From: Daejeonella sp.
Lineage (GTDB): Bacteria > Bacteroidota > Bacteroidia > Sphingobacteriales > Sphingobacteriaceae
DNA length: 64,000 nucleotides
NCBI RefSeq assembly: GCF_030684675.1
Contig: NZ_JAUXXZ010000029.1
Span: 1 to 64,000 of the forward strand
Direction: 5' to 3'
Of this stretch, positions 16,158 through 24,411 are shown in pieces (positions within the stretch are counted from its first letter, which is position 1; each line of letters begins with the position of its first letter). A program made the position numbers and the translations under genes. The notes below the pieces were generated by a model. It was given only the letters and a program-made list of their open reading frames with translations, searched no databases and was not told the DNA's origin.

Positions 16158-17129
16158 TTACTTTGAATAAGCAATTCTATTAATCAGGCTGAGTAAAGAG
16201 CGATCACCTGCCGCATCTCCTAAAATTTGCCAGATCATTATTCCGGAAGCATTTTCTTTTGCAAGCAGTGTTTTTTTACGGATCGTATCTTCTCCATTGT
16301 AATACATGATCATACCGTCGGGCATCGTTATCTGATCGGTTTTTTCAGCACCAGGGAAGGTTTTAACAATCTGTCCGTAATTCATGCTGGAGGCCTTAGA
16401 AGTCAGTTCAGGCCCGAATCCATAACCATAAAAACCGACGCCCAATACAATTTTCTCTTTGGGGATATTCCTTACTGTTCTAAAGTAGTCCAGATCTGCA
16501 TGGGCATGCTCATAAGTTGAATGTGGTCCGGGTTTGGAAGGTCTCCATGGACCGGTATGATCATAACTCATCAGGGTCATGAAGTCGTATTGGGCCAGAG
16601 CCCGGTCACTTAACTGATCTTTATAAAAGATAGCGATTGCTGAGGTGATCATTTTTTTATGCGGCTTCAGCACATTGGCAAGTCCGACTACGAAGTTTTC
16701 GTAATTCTCATCAATGTCACTTCCTTCTATGTCAACATCAATACCATCAAAATTGTATTTTAAGCTAATCAGCAGGAGGTCGTTAATGAATCTTGCCCGA
16801 TTTTCATCCCTCAGGAGTTTATGGTAATATTCGTGTCTTCCGCCACCTGCAATTGATGGAAGGACCTTAACTCCATATTTATGCGCCGCCTTGATGAAGG
16901 GCTCCAGTGCAGAAAGATCCTGATTGAAATTGCCCAGAGTATCCGGATTCAGAAATGAAAGGTTGATATGTGTTAGCTTATCAAAGGGCACAGTCTTTAA
17001 ATCTGCGGTCATTGCCGCTCTCAAAGAATAGTAGCCGACAACTTTGAAATCTGATTTTTTCTTTGACTGACCCTGTGCCTGTGAATGCAGAAGTGTTAAA
17101 CTAATGAACAGTAGTATTTGTTTTTTCAT
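16158..17129 (-). CDS. Secreted GH18 family hydrolase (small chitinase or endoglycosidase-like)
   Basis: 323 residues with a signal peptide (ISLTLLHSQAQG). The GH18 motif is FDGIDVDIE with the proton donor at Glu135. Further landmarks are KLTHINLSFL, PSIAGGG and DFMTLMSYDHTGPW. It is about 60 residues shorter than the GH18 enzyme at 11466 and lacks the long insertion domain. The substrate may be chitin oligomers, peptidoglycan glycans or host-type N-glycans. It is third in a likely operon: PBP4-like gene, amidase, then this gene, with gaps of 30 and 25 bp. Confidence 0.88.
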   Translation of the reverse strand: MKKQILLFISLTLLHSQAQGQSKKKSDFKVVGYYSLRAAMTADLKTVPFDKLTHINLSFLNPDTLGNFNQDLSALEPFIKAAHKYGVKVLPSIAGGGRHEYYHKLLRDENRARFINDLLLISLKYNFDGIDVDIEGSDIDENYENFVVGLANVLKPHKKMITSAIAIFYKDQLSDRALAQYDFMTLMSYDHTGPWRPSKPGPHSTYEHAHADLDYFRTVRNIPKEKIVLGVGFYGYGFGPELTSKASSMNYGQIVKTFPGAEKTDQITMPDGMIMYYNGEDTIRKKTLLAKENASGIMIWQILGDAAGDRSLLSLINRIAYSK

Positions 17130-17154
17130 TTTTTGAATCTATGGACTGTGATTA

Positions 17155-18174
17155 TTAATTCGGATAGAATTCCTTTACCCTTATTTCTTCTTTTATTGCT
17201 TCCTCAGTTTTGCCCTGCTTTCTCAAAATTGCAGCTCTGTACTTATGGCATTTTGCGGCTACATAAGAATCAGGAAATGAACGGGCAGATTGAGTAAACA
17301 AATCATAAGCCTTTTGCTGTGACTCTGCATCTTTTTTCTTCATCAGTTCCTTCCCATCAATATAATCCTGATGCCAGCGCCGCGCAATGGCACTCATTCG
17401 GTCGGCTTCCTGTAAAGTGGCAAACTGCGGAGGGAATTTGGAAGGTGTTTTTGGGCTGATATTTAGATTGCCTTTTTTAAAGAATTTCTCAATTGCTTTA
17501 GCGATGGCATGAGCTTCATTATAATTGTGTTCCCTTGTTTTTAAACGGGCTTCTTCCTCTGGGTTAGTGAATAGTGATGCTTCTGCAAGAACACCGGGAA
17601 TGCCATAGGTTCCTCTCAATACCGAAGATCCTGCACCAGAAAAAATGGTAAAATCAGAGACCACACTGACCGGTGTTTTTGTTTTGTACATGTATTTTTT
17701 CAAATTCTTTGCCAGCAGTTTTCCAAAAGTCACACCGGCCTGGTTTTCTGAAGCAAGGCCATGATAATAAATGATTGGGAAATTAACTGAGGGATCGGCA
17801 GTAGCATTATGGTGGATGGAAATAAAGAAATCAGCTTTATTTTCAATGGCCATTTTAGAGCGTTCTGCAAGAGGGAATGGAACATCGCTGCTTCGGGTCA
17901 TGAGGACTTTTGCTCCTTTCTGCTCCAAAATCTCTTTTAATAGCAATCCTACACGAAGGTCTATCCATTCTTCGCGCTCGCCTGTAGGCCCCTGTCGGTA
18001 GCTGTCAGTAGCTGCAGAGCCACCATGACCGGGGTCGATACAGATTATTTTACCATTTAAAGTACCATCCCCTGGTGAATTCTGCTGTGCAAAGCTGCTT
18101 TGGATGAATCCAATAAGGATGAGCAATAAAAAAGATCTTATTTTAATGATTTTTTTGTGATTTAGTCTTTGCAT
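17155..18174 (-). CDS. N-acetylmuramoyl-L-alanine amidase (Amidase_3)
   Basis: 339 residues with a signal peptide (FIQSSFAQ). Zinc and catalytic residues of Amidase_3 are visible: H50 in DPGHGG, a glutamate in GEREEW (about 67-69), H121 in SIHHNA and E198 in LAEAS. The enzyme cuts the amide between MurNAc and the stem peptide in the periplasm. The C-terminal 100 residues are helical and TPR-like (AYDLFTQSARSFPDSYVAAKCHKYRAAIL), perhaps for protein contact. Its neighbours are a D,D-peptidase and a GH18 enzyme, so a cell-wall-degrading or recycling unit is likely. Confidence 0.9.
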   Translation of the reverse strand: MQRLNHKKIIKIRSFLLLILIGFIQSSFAQQNSPGDGTLNGKIICIDPGHGGSAATDSYRQGPTGEREEWIDLRVGLLLKEILEQKGAKVLMTRSSDVPFPLAERSKMAIENKADFFISIHHNATADPSVNFPIIYYHGLASENQAGVTFGKLLAKNLKKYMYKTKTPVSVVSDFTIFSGAGSSVLRGTYGIPGVLAEASLFTNPEEEARLKTREHNYNEAHAIAKAIEKFFKKGNLNISPKTPSKFPPQFATLQEADRMSAIARRWHQDYIDGKELMKKKDAESQQKAYDLFTQSARSFPDSYVAAKCHKYRAAILRKQGKTEEAIKEEIRVKEFYPN

Positions 18175-18204
18175 GAGAATTTGGCATTAAAAAACAGTCC
18201 AGAA

Positions 18205-19527
18205 TTAATAATTTTCATGAAAATAGGTGATTATTCGGCCCATTTCATTGCGGATATCTGCTGTTGGAATCATAAAGTTATTATTCATGAATGAATACAT
18301 GTATTTTTTGCCTTTCCGTGTAATGAAAAATCCTCCCTGTAGATGCACATTCTGAAGGGTGCCTGTTTTTGCCCACACAAATGGTTGACCATTTTCTGTT
18401 TTATAAGCATTTCGCAGTGTGCCACTTACTCCGCCAGCAGGCAGTAAATTATGCAACCTTTCTTCGGTTCCAAGCTTCTCCCTTATTTTGGTCAGAATCT
18501 TAATGATCGAACGCGGACTGAATAAATTATATCTCGACAATCCTGAACCATCCCTCCACTGGAATTTATCAGGCAGGTCATTCAGGAAGTTCATTGAGCT
18601 GTAAGAGATCGCCGAATCAACACTGAGCTTTCCCGGAAGAAGGGAAGAACAGAGATACAGAATCTGCTCTGCAAGGTAATTATCACTCGGAAGCATCATT
18701 CTTCTGTAGAGGCTATCTGAGGGTATGCTGTATATAGTTTTAGCATTTTGAGGCAAATTCATGCGGATGATGCTGACAGGTAGTTTGAGTGTATCACTAA
18801 GTGTTGCGGCGGTCAGCTCTGCTTCCGGTACGAGATAAAGTGTCTGCCTGTAATTTAGAGGCATGGTCATTTGCGGATACGAGAAGGTATTGGTCTTATC
18901 ATCTCTGCGAACACTGAATGTTCTGGGATGGTATGAAGTATCCGCTTTTAAGTATTGATTCAGAAAGACGGGTTTGATCGCTAAATTCCCGTTCTTGTCT
19001 GCATAAGCCAGAGCTCTGTTTTCGCCTACCGGCAATGAAACCATTGCAATCTGGTAAATGGAGGAACCATTGAATTCGGTACCTCCATTACTATGAGAGT
19101 AAAACAGTTTTTTACCTGAATTTTTAAGGAAGTCATATACCCGGCTTGATTTCAGATCGGGATGAAGAAATGAAGGATCACCTGTCCCCCAGAAGATCAG
19201 GGAATCACCTTTGGTAACATAACGAAGTCCGGGGATAGAATCGCCCAGCATACGGAGTGCGGTGTATAAAGTAAAAAGCTTAGTATTTGATGCCGGGATT
19301 GCAGGTTTGTTGGCATCCAGTTCATACACTGGCTTCATGGTTTTTAGATCATAAAGTGAAAATCCGGTATAATGGTTTTGAAGAATCTCTGAGCCGGCAA
19401 AGACTTTTGCTACTTTACGTTTATTTAATTTTTGTGCTTCAGTCTTCGTACTGAATAAAAACAAAATGAACAAACATAATAAGCCGTTTATCAGGTTTTT
19501 ATTTAAGTTTAACTTTTCTGGGATCAT
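18205..19527 (-). CDS. D-alanyl-D-alanine carboxypeptidase/endopeptidase, S13 (PBP4/DacB family)
   Basis: 440 residues from the ATG at 19527, which gives a proper signal peptide (LLCLFILFLFSTKTEAQ); the frame is open 27 codons further upstream. Active-site motifs are SxxK S80-N-T-K83 (PASNTKLF), SxN in PSDNYLAEQ and KTG in WAKTGTLQN. S13 enzymes remove or cut at terminal D-Ala of peptidoglycan. It is shorter than E. coli PBP4, with a reduced insertion. It is first in a three-gene minus-strand unit with an amidase and a GH18 hydrolase. Confidence 0.9.
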   Translation of the reverse strand: MIPEKLNLNKNLINGLLCLFILFLFSTKTEAQKLNKRKVAKVFAGSEILQNHYTGFSLYDLKTMKPVYELDANKPAIPASNTKLFTLYTALRMLGDSIPGLRYVTKGDSLIFWGTGDPSFLHPDLKSSRVYDFLKNSGKKLFYSHSNGGTEFNGSSIYQIAMVSLPVGENRALAYADKNGNLAIKPVFLNQYLKADTSYHPRTFSVRRDDKTNTFSYPQMTMPLNYRQTLYLVPEAELTAATLSDTLKLPVSIIRMNLPQNAKTIYSIPSDSLYRRMMLPSDNYLAEQILYLCSSLLPGKLSVDSAISYSSMNFLNDLPDKFQWRDGSGLSRYNLFSPRSIIKILTKIREKLGTEERLHNLLPAGGVSGTLRNAYKTENGQPFVWAKTGTLQNVHLQGGFFITRKGKKYMYSFMNNNFMIPTADIRNEMGRIITYFHENY

Positions 19528-19717
19528 CTTTTTCAGATTTTTTTGTTTAATTCTTATCGCTATAATTGGCCGTTCTGATCGCTTAAGAGCAGGAGTAATT
19601 TTATGCAAGATAAGTTTCCCCTATGAAAGATAAAAGAACAAATAAAAGGCTGAAAGGATTCAAAACCGTGTCAGCCTTAATCCTTTTTAATTAAGATTAT
19701 TGTTTAATATTGTGTCT

Positions 19718-20848
19718 ATGCAAAAAATCTTCTGTATTGTGCTTTTTAGCATTTTTCCGGCTCTTTTGTTGGCTCAGATTCCCTTGCGACCAAGGGAAAT
19801 GGGCTTGAAGATAGGAGTTCTGCCGGCCGGCGCATTGAATGCAATTACAGATGTTCCCGGAGTTAAAGTAGGGCATAAAACACTAATTAGCGGAGAGTCA
19901 GTTCGAACTGGAGTTACAGCCATTCTCCCACATGATGGCAATTTGTTTCAGTCCAAAGTCCCTGCTGCTGTTTTTGCAGGAAATGGTTTCGGAAAACTTA
20001 GTGGCACTACCCAAATTGATGAACTCGGAACATTGGAAAGCCCGATTGTTTTAACCAATACGCTCAATGTAGCCGAAGGTATTCAGGCTGTGATTGAACA
20101 TACACTTGCACAGAAAGGCAATGAATTGGTACAATCGGTAAATGCCGTGGTTGGAGAAACCAATGACGGTAATTTAAATGATATACGTGGCCGTCATGTA
20201 AAAAAGGAAGATATTCTCTACGCCATTCGATCTGCTTCAGGCGGCCCTGTTACTGAGGGAAATGTTGGCGCAGGAACTGGCACGGTTTGTTTCGGATATA
20301 AAGGTGGAATAGGTACATCTTCAAGAAAATTACCTCAGAGTCTTGGCGGATATACAATAGGTGTACTTGTTCAGACTAATTTCGGTGGAGTCTTGCAGAT
20401 TGATGGAGTGCCTGTGGGTGAGGAATTGGGCAAGTTCTCATTCAGTGATAAATTGCTTAATAATGTGGATGGTTCCTGTATGATCGTTGTAGCAACTGAT
20501 GCACCATTGGATGCAAGAAACCTGGAACGTTTAGCTAAACGGGCTTTCATGGGAATGGCTAAGTCGGGTGGTATTGCATCTAACGGAAGTGGCGATTATG
20601 TGATCGCTTTTTCTACTGCCGAAGCTCTGCGTGTTCCTCATCAGCCTGCTCAGCCTGTAATCCAGGCAGGATATCTGCATAATGATTTCACCTCACAGCT
20701 ATTTATGGCAGCAATTGAAGCTACTGAAGAAGCGGTAATAAATTCCCTTTTTGCTGCAAAGACCACAATAGGAAATAATGGGCGTAAGATCGAAGCTCTT
20801 CCTCTCGATAAAGTAATTCCGATACTAAAAAAATACAATAGACTATAA
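19718..20848 (+). CDS. P1 family peptidase (DmpA/beta-aminopeptidase type)
   Basis: 376 residues from the ATG at 19718 (the longer frame starts at TTG). A signal peptide ends at LLLAQ. The N-terminal NAITDVPGVKVGH, AGNGFGKLSGTTQIDELG and VGETNDGNLNDI blocks and the C-terminal GGIASNGSGDYVIAF match the N-terminal-nucleophile S58/P1 family, in which autocleavage before a Ser in the last block creates the active enzyme. Known members are L-aminopeptidase/D-esterase or beta-peptidyl aminopeptidase. A class IV aminotransferase begins 1 nt after its stop, suggesting joint use of D- or unusual amino acids. Confidence 0.88.
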   Translation: MQKIFCIVLFSIFPALLLAQIPLRPREMGLKIGVLPAGALNAITDVPGVKVGHKTLISGESVRTGVTAILPHDGNLFQSKVPAAVFAGNGFGKLSGTTQIDELGTLESPIVLTNTLNVAEGIQAVIEHTLAQKGNELVQSVNAVVGETNDGNLNDIRGRHVKKEDILYAIRSASGGPVTEGNVGAGTGTVCFGYKGGIGTSSRKLPQSLGGYTIGVLVQTNFGGVLQIDGVPVGEELGKFSFSDKLLNNVDGSCMIVVATDAPLDARNLERLAKRAFMGMAKSGGIASNGSGDYVIAFSTAEALRVPHQPAQPVIQAGYLHNDFTSQLFMAAIEATEEAVINSLFAAKTTIGNNGRKIEALPLDKVIPILKKYNRL

Positions 20849-20849
20849 A

Positions 20850-21677
20850 ATGAGTAAATTATTCGTTTGGGTAAATGATTCTTTGATTCCTTCTGATGAG
20901 GCGAATTTGAACATTGCCGACCTCGCTGTACAGAGAGGCTATGGAATTTTTGATTTTTTTAAAACAATAGGTGGTAAACCTGTATTTCTTGAAGACCATC
21001 TTGATCGTTTATTTAGATCTGCTGTGCTGATGCGGCTTGAACTTAAGCAAAGCCGGGATGAAATAAGAGACAAGATCATAAGGCTCATTGAAAGTAATAA
21101 TCTGAAAGATTCGGGTATAAAAGGTATTCTTACCGGTGGTTTTTCTTCTGATGGATTCAATATCGCAGAACCAAACCTGATTATTAGCCAGCAGGCTTTT
21201 CAAATTCCCAGAACTATATCAGAGAAAGGCATTAGTATCCTGACACATGAATACCAGCGTCAGTTTTCCAATGCTAAAACACTGGATTATCTTCAGGCCA
21301 TCTGGCTGCAGCCAATACTGAAAGAGAAAAAGGCAGACGATGTGTTGTATTATTCAAACGGACTGCTTCGTGAGTGTCCCAGGGCAAACATTTTTATCGT
21401 TACTAAAGATCATAAGGTACTTACTCCGGAATCAGGTATGCTGAAAGGAGTAACCAGAAAACATGTACTGGAAATATCGGAAGCCAGGTATGTAACAGAA
21501 GCCCGGGATGTTAGTTTGGAAGAGCTTAGAAATGCGGGAGAAGTTTTTATTACCAGTACAACTAAAAATATTCTGCCGGTGGTTCAGGTAGATGGATATG
21601 TTATTGGTGATGGAAATCCGGGAGAAGTAAGCAGGGCTTTGGCGAAGGAGTACAACAGAATCATTTACGGATCCTGA
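20850..21677 (+). CDS. PLP-dependent class IV aminotransferase
   Basis: 275 residues of fold-type IV. The N-terminal LFVWVNDSLIPSDEANLNIADLAVQRGYGIFDFF is typical, the PLP lysine lies in SNAKTLDYLQAI, and the cofactor phosphate loop contains GVTRKHVLEI and the late ITSTTKNILPV. Family members include D-amino-acid aminotransferase, branched-chain aminotransferase and aminodeoxychorismate lyase; motifs do not settle which. Coupling to the P1 peptidase (1 nt gap) favours D-amino-acid or peptide catabolism. It lacks a signal peptide, so it acts in the cytoplasm. Confidence 0.85.
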   Translation: MSKLFVWVNDSLIPSDEANLNIADLAVQRGYGIFDFFKTIGGKPVFLEDHLDRLFRSAVLMRLELKQSRDEIRDKIIRLIESNNLKDSGIKGILTGGFSSDGFNIAEPNLIISQQAFQIPRTISEKGISILTHEYQRQFSNAKTLDYLQAIWLQPILKEKKADDVLYYSNGLLRECPRANIFIVTKDHKVLTPESGMLKGVTRKHVLEISEARYVTEARDVSLEELRNAGEVFITSTTKNILPVVQVDGYVIGDGNPGEVSRALAKEYNRIIYGS

Positions 21678-21690
21678 GATAGAATTTATT

Positions 21691-21714
21691 AGGAAAGGGA
21701 TAAATCCCTTTCCT
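21691..21714. terminator. Hairpin between convergent genes
   Basis: A perfect 10-bp stem AGGAAAGGGA/TCCCTTTCCT with loop TAAA lies between the stop codons of the aminotransferase and yhcH-like genes. There is no long T tract on either side, so it is probably a weak bidirectional terminator. Confidence 0.65.
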
Positions 21715-21719
21715 GAATA

Positions 21720-22169
21720 TTACAATCTTACTTTTACAATCAGCTTCTTGATTACACCATCAGCAATCATTGGTGCATGCACATCTTCGGGAAAGAAGAT
21801 TGCAAATTGACCGTCAGTCAATTCAAAATACATGTCAGGAGCGTCATTATAAAAGGCAACATCTTTCTCAGCATTGTATTCACCTTTCATCGATTTGCAG
21901 GCATTTCGTGGCTTCCATCCCAGTTTTTCTTTGCCGCTGATGCAAAGCTGAATGTCAATGTTCTTATTATGGCATTCAAATTTAGCGATAGACTCTTCTT
22001 CTGTCATTCCCTCTTTTTCAACTACCGCATAATTTAAACCTTCGCTGATCTCGTATTTTCCAGCTTCAACATTTTTCAGGTCAATAGAATTTAAAAATTC
22101 AAATGCTTTTGCAAAAAGTGGATGAACGGAAGTGTATTTTCCTGCGTTTTCCAGAGTGTCTATAATCAT
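21720..22169 (-). CDS. YhcH/YjgK/YiaL family protein
   Basis: 149 residues, the normal size for this cupin-like family related to EbgC. Landmarks are LNSIDLKNVEAGKYEI, FECHNKNIDIQLCISGKE, YNAEKDVAFYNDAPDMYFEL and the metal-site FFPEDVHAPM. Family members accompany sialic acid, uronate and other sugar-acid pathways and may be sugar isomerases or anomerases; the activity is not settled. It lies downstream of the KDG kinase in the same direction, after a terminator, so a link to KDG metabolism is plausible. Confidence 0.85.
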   Translation of the reverse strand: MIIDTLENAGKYTSVHPLFAKAFEFLNSIDLKNVEAGKYEISEGLNYAVVEKEGMTEEESIAKFECHNKNIDIQLCISGKEKLGWKPRNACKSMKGEYNAEKDVAFYNDAPDMYFELTDGQFAIFFPEDVHAPMIADGVIKKLIVKVRL

Positions 22170-22201
22170 GGTCTTTCTATTTTATGATTTCTGTATATTA
22201 A

Positions 22202-22228
22202 AAATCCGCCTGGAGTGCAGGCGGATTT
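22202..22228 (-). terminator. Terminator of the KDG kinase gene
   Basis: AAATCCGCCTG and CAGGCGGATTT pair over 11 bp around a 5-nt loop, 18 nt after the kinase stop, followed on the minus strand by TTTTTAAT-type sequence. Confidence 0.85.
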
Positions 22229-22246
22229 CTTAATTAATATTGTTAT

Positions 22247-23272
22247 TTAGCGTTGTACACGTCCTGAACCATCACCACCTACCAGATCTTTAACTTCTGA
22301 TAAAGTTGCATGATTTAAGTCGCCAGGAATGGTATGCTTAATTGCAGAAGCAGCAACACCAAACTCAGCTGCATCGCTTAATTTCATGTCTGTAACCAAG
22401 CCATAGATAAATCCACTCGCAAATGAGTCTCCGCTACCTACGCGATCCACGATACGAACTTCATATGATTTGGTATGGTAAAACTCAGTGCCATCGTAAA
22501 CCAGCGCCGACCAGCCGTTATCTGAAGCACTGTGACTTTCCCTCAAAGTTGAGGCAATATATTTAAAGCCGAATTTGGCTTTCATTTGCTGGAATACATC
22601 TTTGTAACCATCCAGATTAAGCTCGCCTTTTGTGACGTCTGTGCCCTTACTTGTAAAGCCAAGAGTCGTATCAGCATCTTCCTCGTTACCGATACAAACA
22701 TCAACGTACTGGCAAAGTCTGGTCATTACCTCCCTTGCTTTTTCTTTAGACCACAATTTTTTACGATAGTTCAGATCGATACTGGTAGTGATACCTCTTG
22801 CTTTTGCAGCTTTTAAAGCAGCTTCAGTTAAAGCAGCAGCTTTATCACTCAATGCAGGGGTAATACCGGTTGTATGGAACCAATCGGCACCTTCAAAGAT
22901 TTTATCAAAATCGAATTCAGATATTTCAACTTCAGAAATTGATGCATCAGCACGGTCATATACTACTTGTGAAGCACGCATAGAAGCTCCGGTTTCAAGA
23001 AAATAGATTCCCAAACGCTTTCCGCCTCTTGCAACAAATTGAGTATCAACACCATAACGACGTAAATGGTTGATTGCAGACTGCCCTAAAGGGTTGTTAG
23101 GAACTTTAGATACAAAGGTTCCGTTTAATCCGTAATTGCATAATGCAGCAGCTACGTTCGCTTCTCCGCCACCATAGGTAACATCAAAACTATCACTTTG
23201 TACAAATCTCTTGAAATCGGGAGTCGATAGACGCATCATTATCTCTCCAAGTGTTACGACTTTTTTAGCCAT
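22247..23272 (-). CDS. kdgK: PfkB-family sugar kinase, likely 2-dehydro-3-deoxygluconokinase
   Basis: 341 residues of the ribokinase/PfkB family. The N-terminal GEIMMRLSTP and TYGGGEANVAAALCNYGL sugar-binding segment is typical of KDG kinases, as are SIDLNYRKKLWS and the C-terminal anion-hole and base motif VGSGDSFASGFIYG. It phosphorylates 2-keto-3-deoxygluconate to KDPG with ATP. The divergently placed KDPG aldolase gene 223 bp away completes the step to pyruvate and glyceraldehyde-3-phosphate. Palindromes in the shared upstream region may be regulator sites. Confidence 0.88.
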   Translation of the reverse strand: MAKKVVTLGEIMMRLSTPDFKRFVQSDSFDVTYGGGEANVAAALCNYGLNGTFVSKVPNNPLGQSAINHLRRYGVDTQFVARGGKRLGIYFLETGASMRASQVVYDRADASISEVEISEFDFDKIFEGADWFHTTGITPALSDKAAALTEAALKAAKARGITTSIDLNYRKKLWSKEKAREVMTRLCQYVDVCIGNEEDADTTLGFTSKGTDVTKGELNLDGYKDVFQQMKAKFGFKYIASTLRESHSASDNGWSALVYDGTEFYHTKSYEVRIVDRVGSGDSFASGFIYGLVTDMKLSDAAEFGVAASAIKHTIPGDLNHATLSEVKDLVGGDGSGRVQR

Positions 23273-23394
23273 GGCTTAATTCTGTATTTAATTGAAAGAA
23301 CTTGTTAAAATCCAAATTTAGGATAAGCAAAAATACATTAATGGCTGATAATTAAAAGTTTTACTATGCTTTATTGATTAATGATATACAAAAT

Positions 23395-23404
23395 GTTACG
23401 TAAC
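23395..23404. promoter_or_regulatory. 10-bp palindrome GTTACGTAAC in the kdgK-eda gap
   Basis: A perfect palindrome in the 223-bp intergenic region between the divergent KDG kinase and KDPG aldolase genes. Its size suits a LacI- or GntR-type half-site pair, but no regulator gene is adjacent. Confidence 0.35.
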
Positions 23405-23433
23405 CAGATAAATACCTCCATTTTCGTTTCAGT

Positions 23434-23460
23434 TTAGCTAATTATTTATTAATTAGCTAA
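23434..23460. promoter_or_regulatory. 27-bp inverted repeat upstream of the KDPG aldolase gene
   Basis: TTAGCTAATTA and TAATTAGCTAA match perfectly over 11 bp with a 5-nt spacer, 35 nt before the aldolase start. The position fits an operator overlapping the promoter. It has no T tract on the coding side, so it is unlikely to be a terminator. Confidence 0.55.
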
Positions 23461-23495
23461 TTTAGAGCCTTAGTTTTACTTAAATATTATTACAG

Positions 23496-24158
23496 ATGAG
23501 CAAGAAAGCAGAACTCTTGAAATTAATACCTGAGCAGGGTATATTACCTTTATATTTCAACAAAGATAAAGAGACCAGTATTGGACTTTTAAAGGCCTTA
23601 TATAGTGCAGGTATCCGCGCAGTAGAATATACTAACAGGGGAGAGGCAGCCCTGGAAAACTTCAAAGAAATGAGAAAGGTGGTTGATTCCGAGCTTCAGG
23701 GTATGTACCTGGGTATTGGAACAATCAAAGACGGATCAATGGCTCAGACTTTTATCGATGCTGGTGCAGATTATATCATCTGTCCGGGTCTGGTAGAGAG
23801 TGTGGCACAAGTTGCCGATAAGCATGATATGTTATGGGCACCGGGTTGTATGACCCCAAGTGAAATAATCAGGGCTGAGACTTTGGGCGCTAAAATGATC
23901 AAGCTTTTCCCTGGAAATGTTTTGGGGCCGGGCTTTATGTCTGCGATAAAGGAATTGTTTCCTAATCTTAAGTTTATGCCTACAGGTGGAGTAGATCTTG
24001 ACCGGGCGAATATTGAAGGATGGTTTAAGGCAGGGGTTTGTGCGGTTGGAATGGGCAGTAAGCTGGTGAGTAAGGATGTTATGGAAAACAAGAAATACGA
24101 TGAGCTGATTGCCTCAACTAAGTCAGTTTTGGAGATAATCAAATCAATAAGAGCTTAA
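23496..24158 (+). CDS. eda: KDPG/KHG aldolase
   Basis: 220 residues with the class I aldolase TIM-barrel pattern: LPLYFNKDKETS near the start, GIRAVEYTNRGEAA with the catalytic glutamate, GIGTIKDG, ADYIICPGL, APGCMTPSE, and the Schiff-base lysine in GAKMIKLFPGN. The end reads FMPTGGVDLDRANIEGWFKAG. It splits 2-keto-3-deoxy-6-phosphogluconate to pyruvate and glyceraldehyde-3-phosphate. Together with the divergent kinase it would handle KDG from uronates or the Entner-Doudoroff route. A terminator follows. Confidence 0.93.
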   Translation: MSKKAELLKLIPEQGILPLYFNKDKETSIGLLKALYSAGIRAVEYTNRGEAALENFKEMRKVVDSELQGMYLGIGTIKDGSMAQTFIDAGADYIICPGLVESVAQVADKHDMLWAPGCMTPSEIIRAETLGAKMIKLFPGNVLGPGFMSAIKELFPNLKFMPTGGVDLDRANIEGWFKAGVCAVGMGSKLVSKDVMENKKYDELIASTKSVLEIIKSIRA

Positions 24159-24175
24159 TTCATTAATAGATATTG

Positions 24176-24209
24176 AAAGCCGGCAGAGTATTTCTGACGG
24201 CTTTTTTTT
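24176..24209 (+). terminator. Rho-independent terminator of eda
   Basis: AAAGCCG/CGGCTTT plus CAGA/TCTG form a stem with one internal mismatch, followed by eight T residues, 18 nt after the stop codon. Confidence 0.88.
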
Positions 24210-24411
24210 GTAGCTGAACTATAGCCGGTTTAACCCGGTTCAAAAAATTTAATCTTTGATAGCTATTCAGGTTTATCACTATTGTATCATTTTTCTTTCA
24301 TAGGATTTTGAAAGGCTGTTATTTTCTATTTTTATAACTCCTGTAGCTTGTCTGAACGTATCTTACCTTAAAGTTCAGCTGCTTTGTGAAACGGGTAAGA
24401 ATCTAAGAGGA

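Noticed and set aside
24210-24411. Possible tRNA or riboswitch before the T9SS cargo gene
   Set aside because: No T-loop, acceptor stem or conserved riboswitch core was found.
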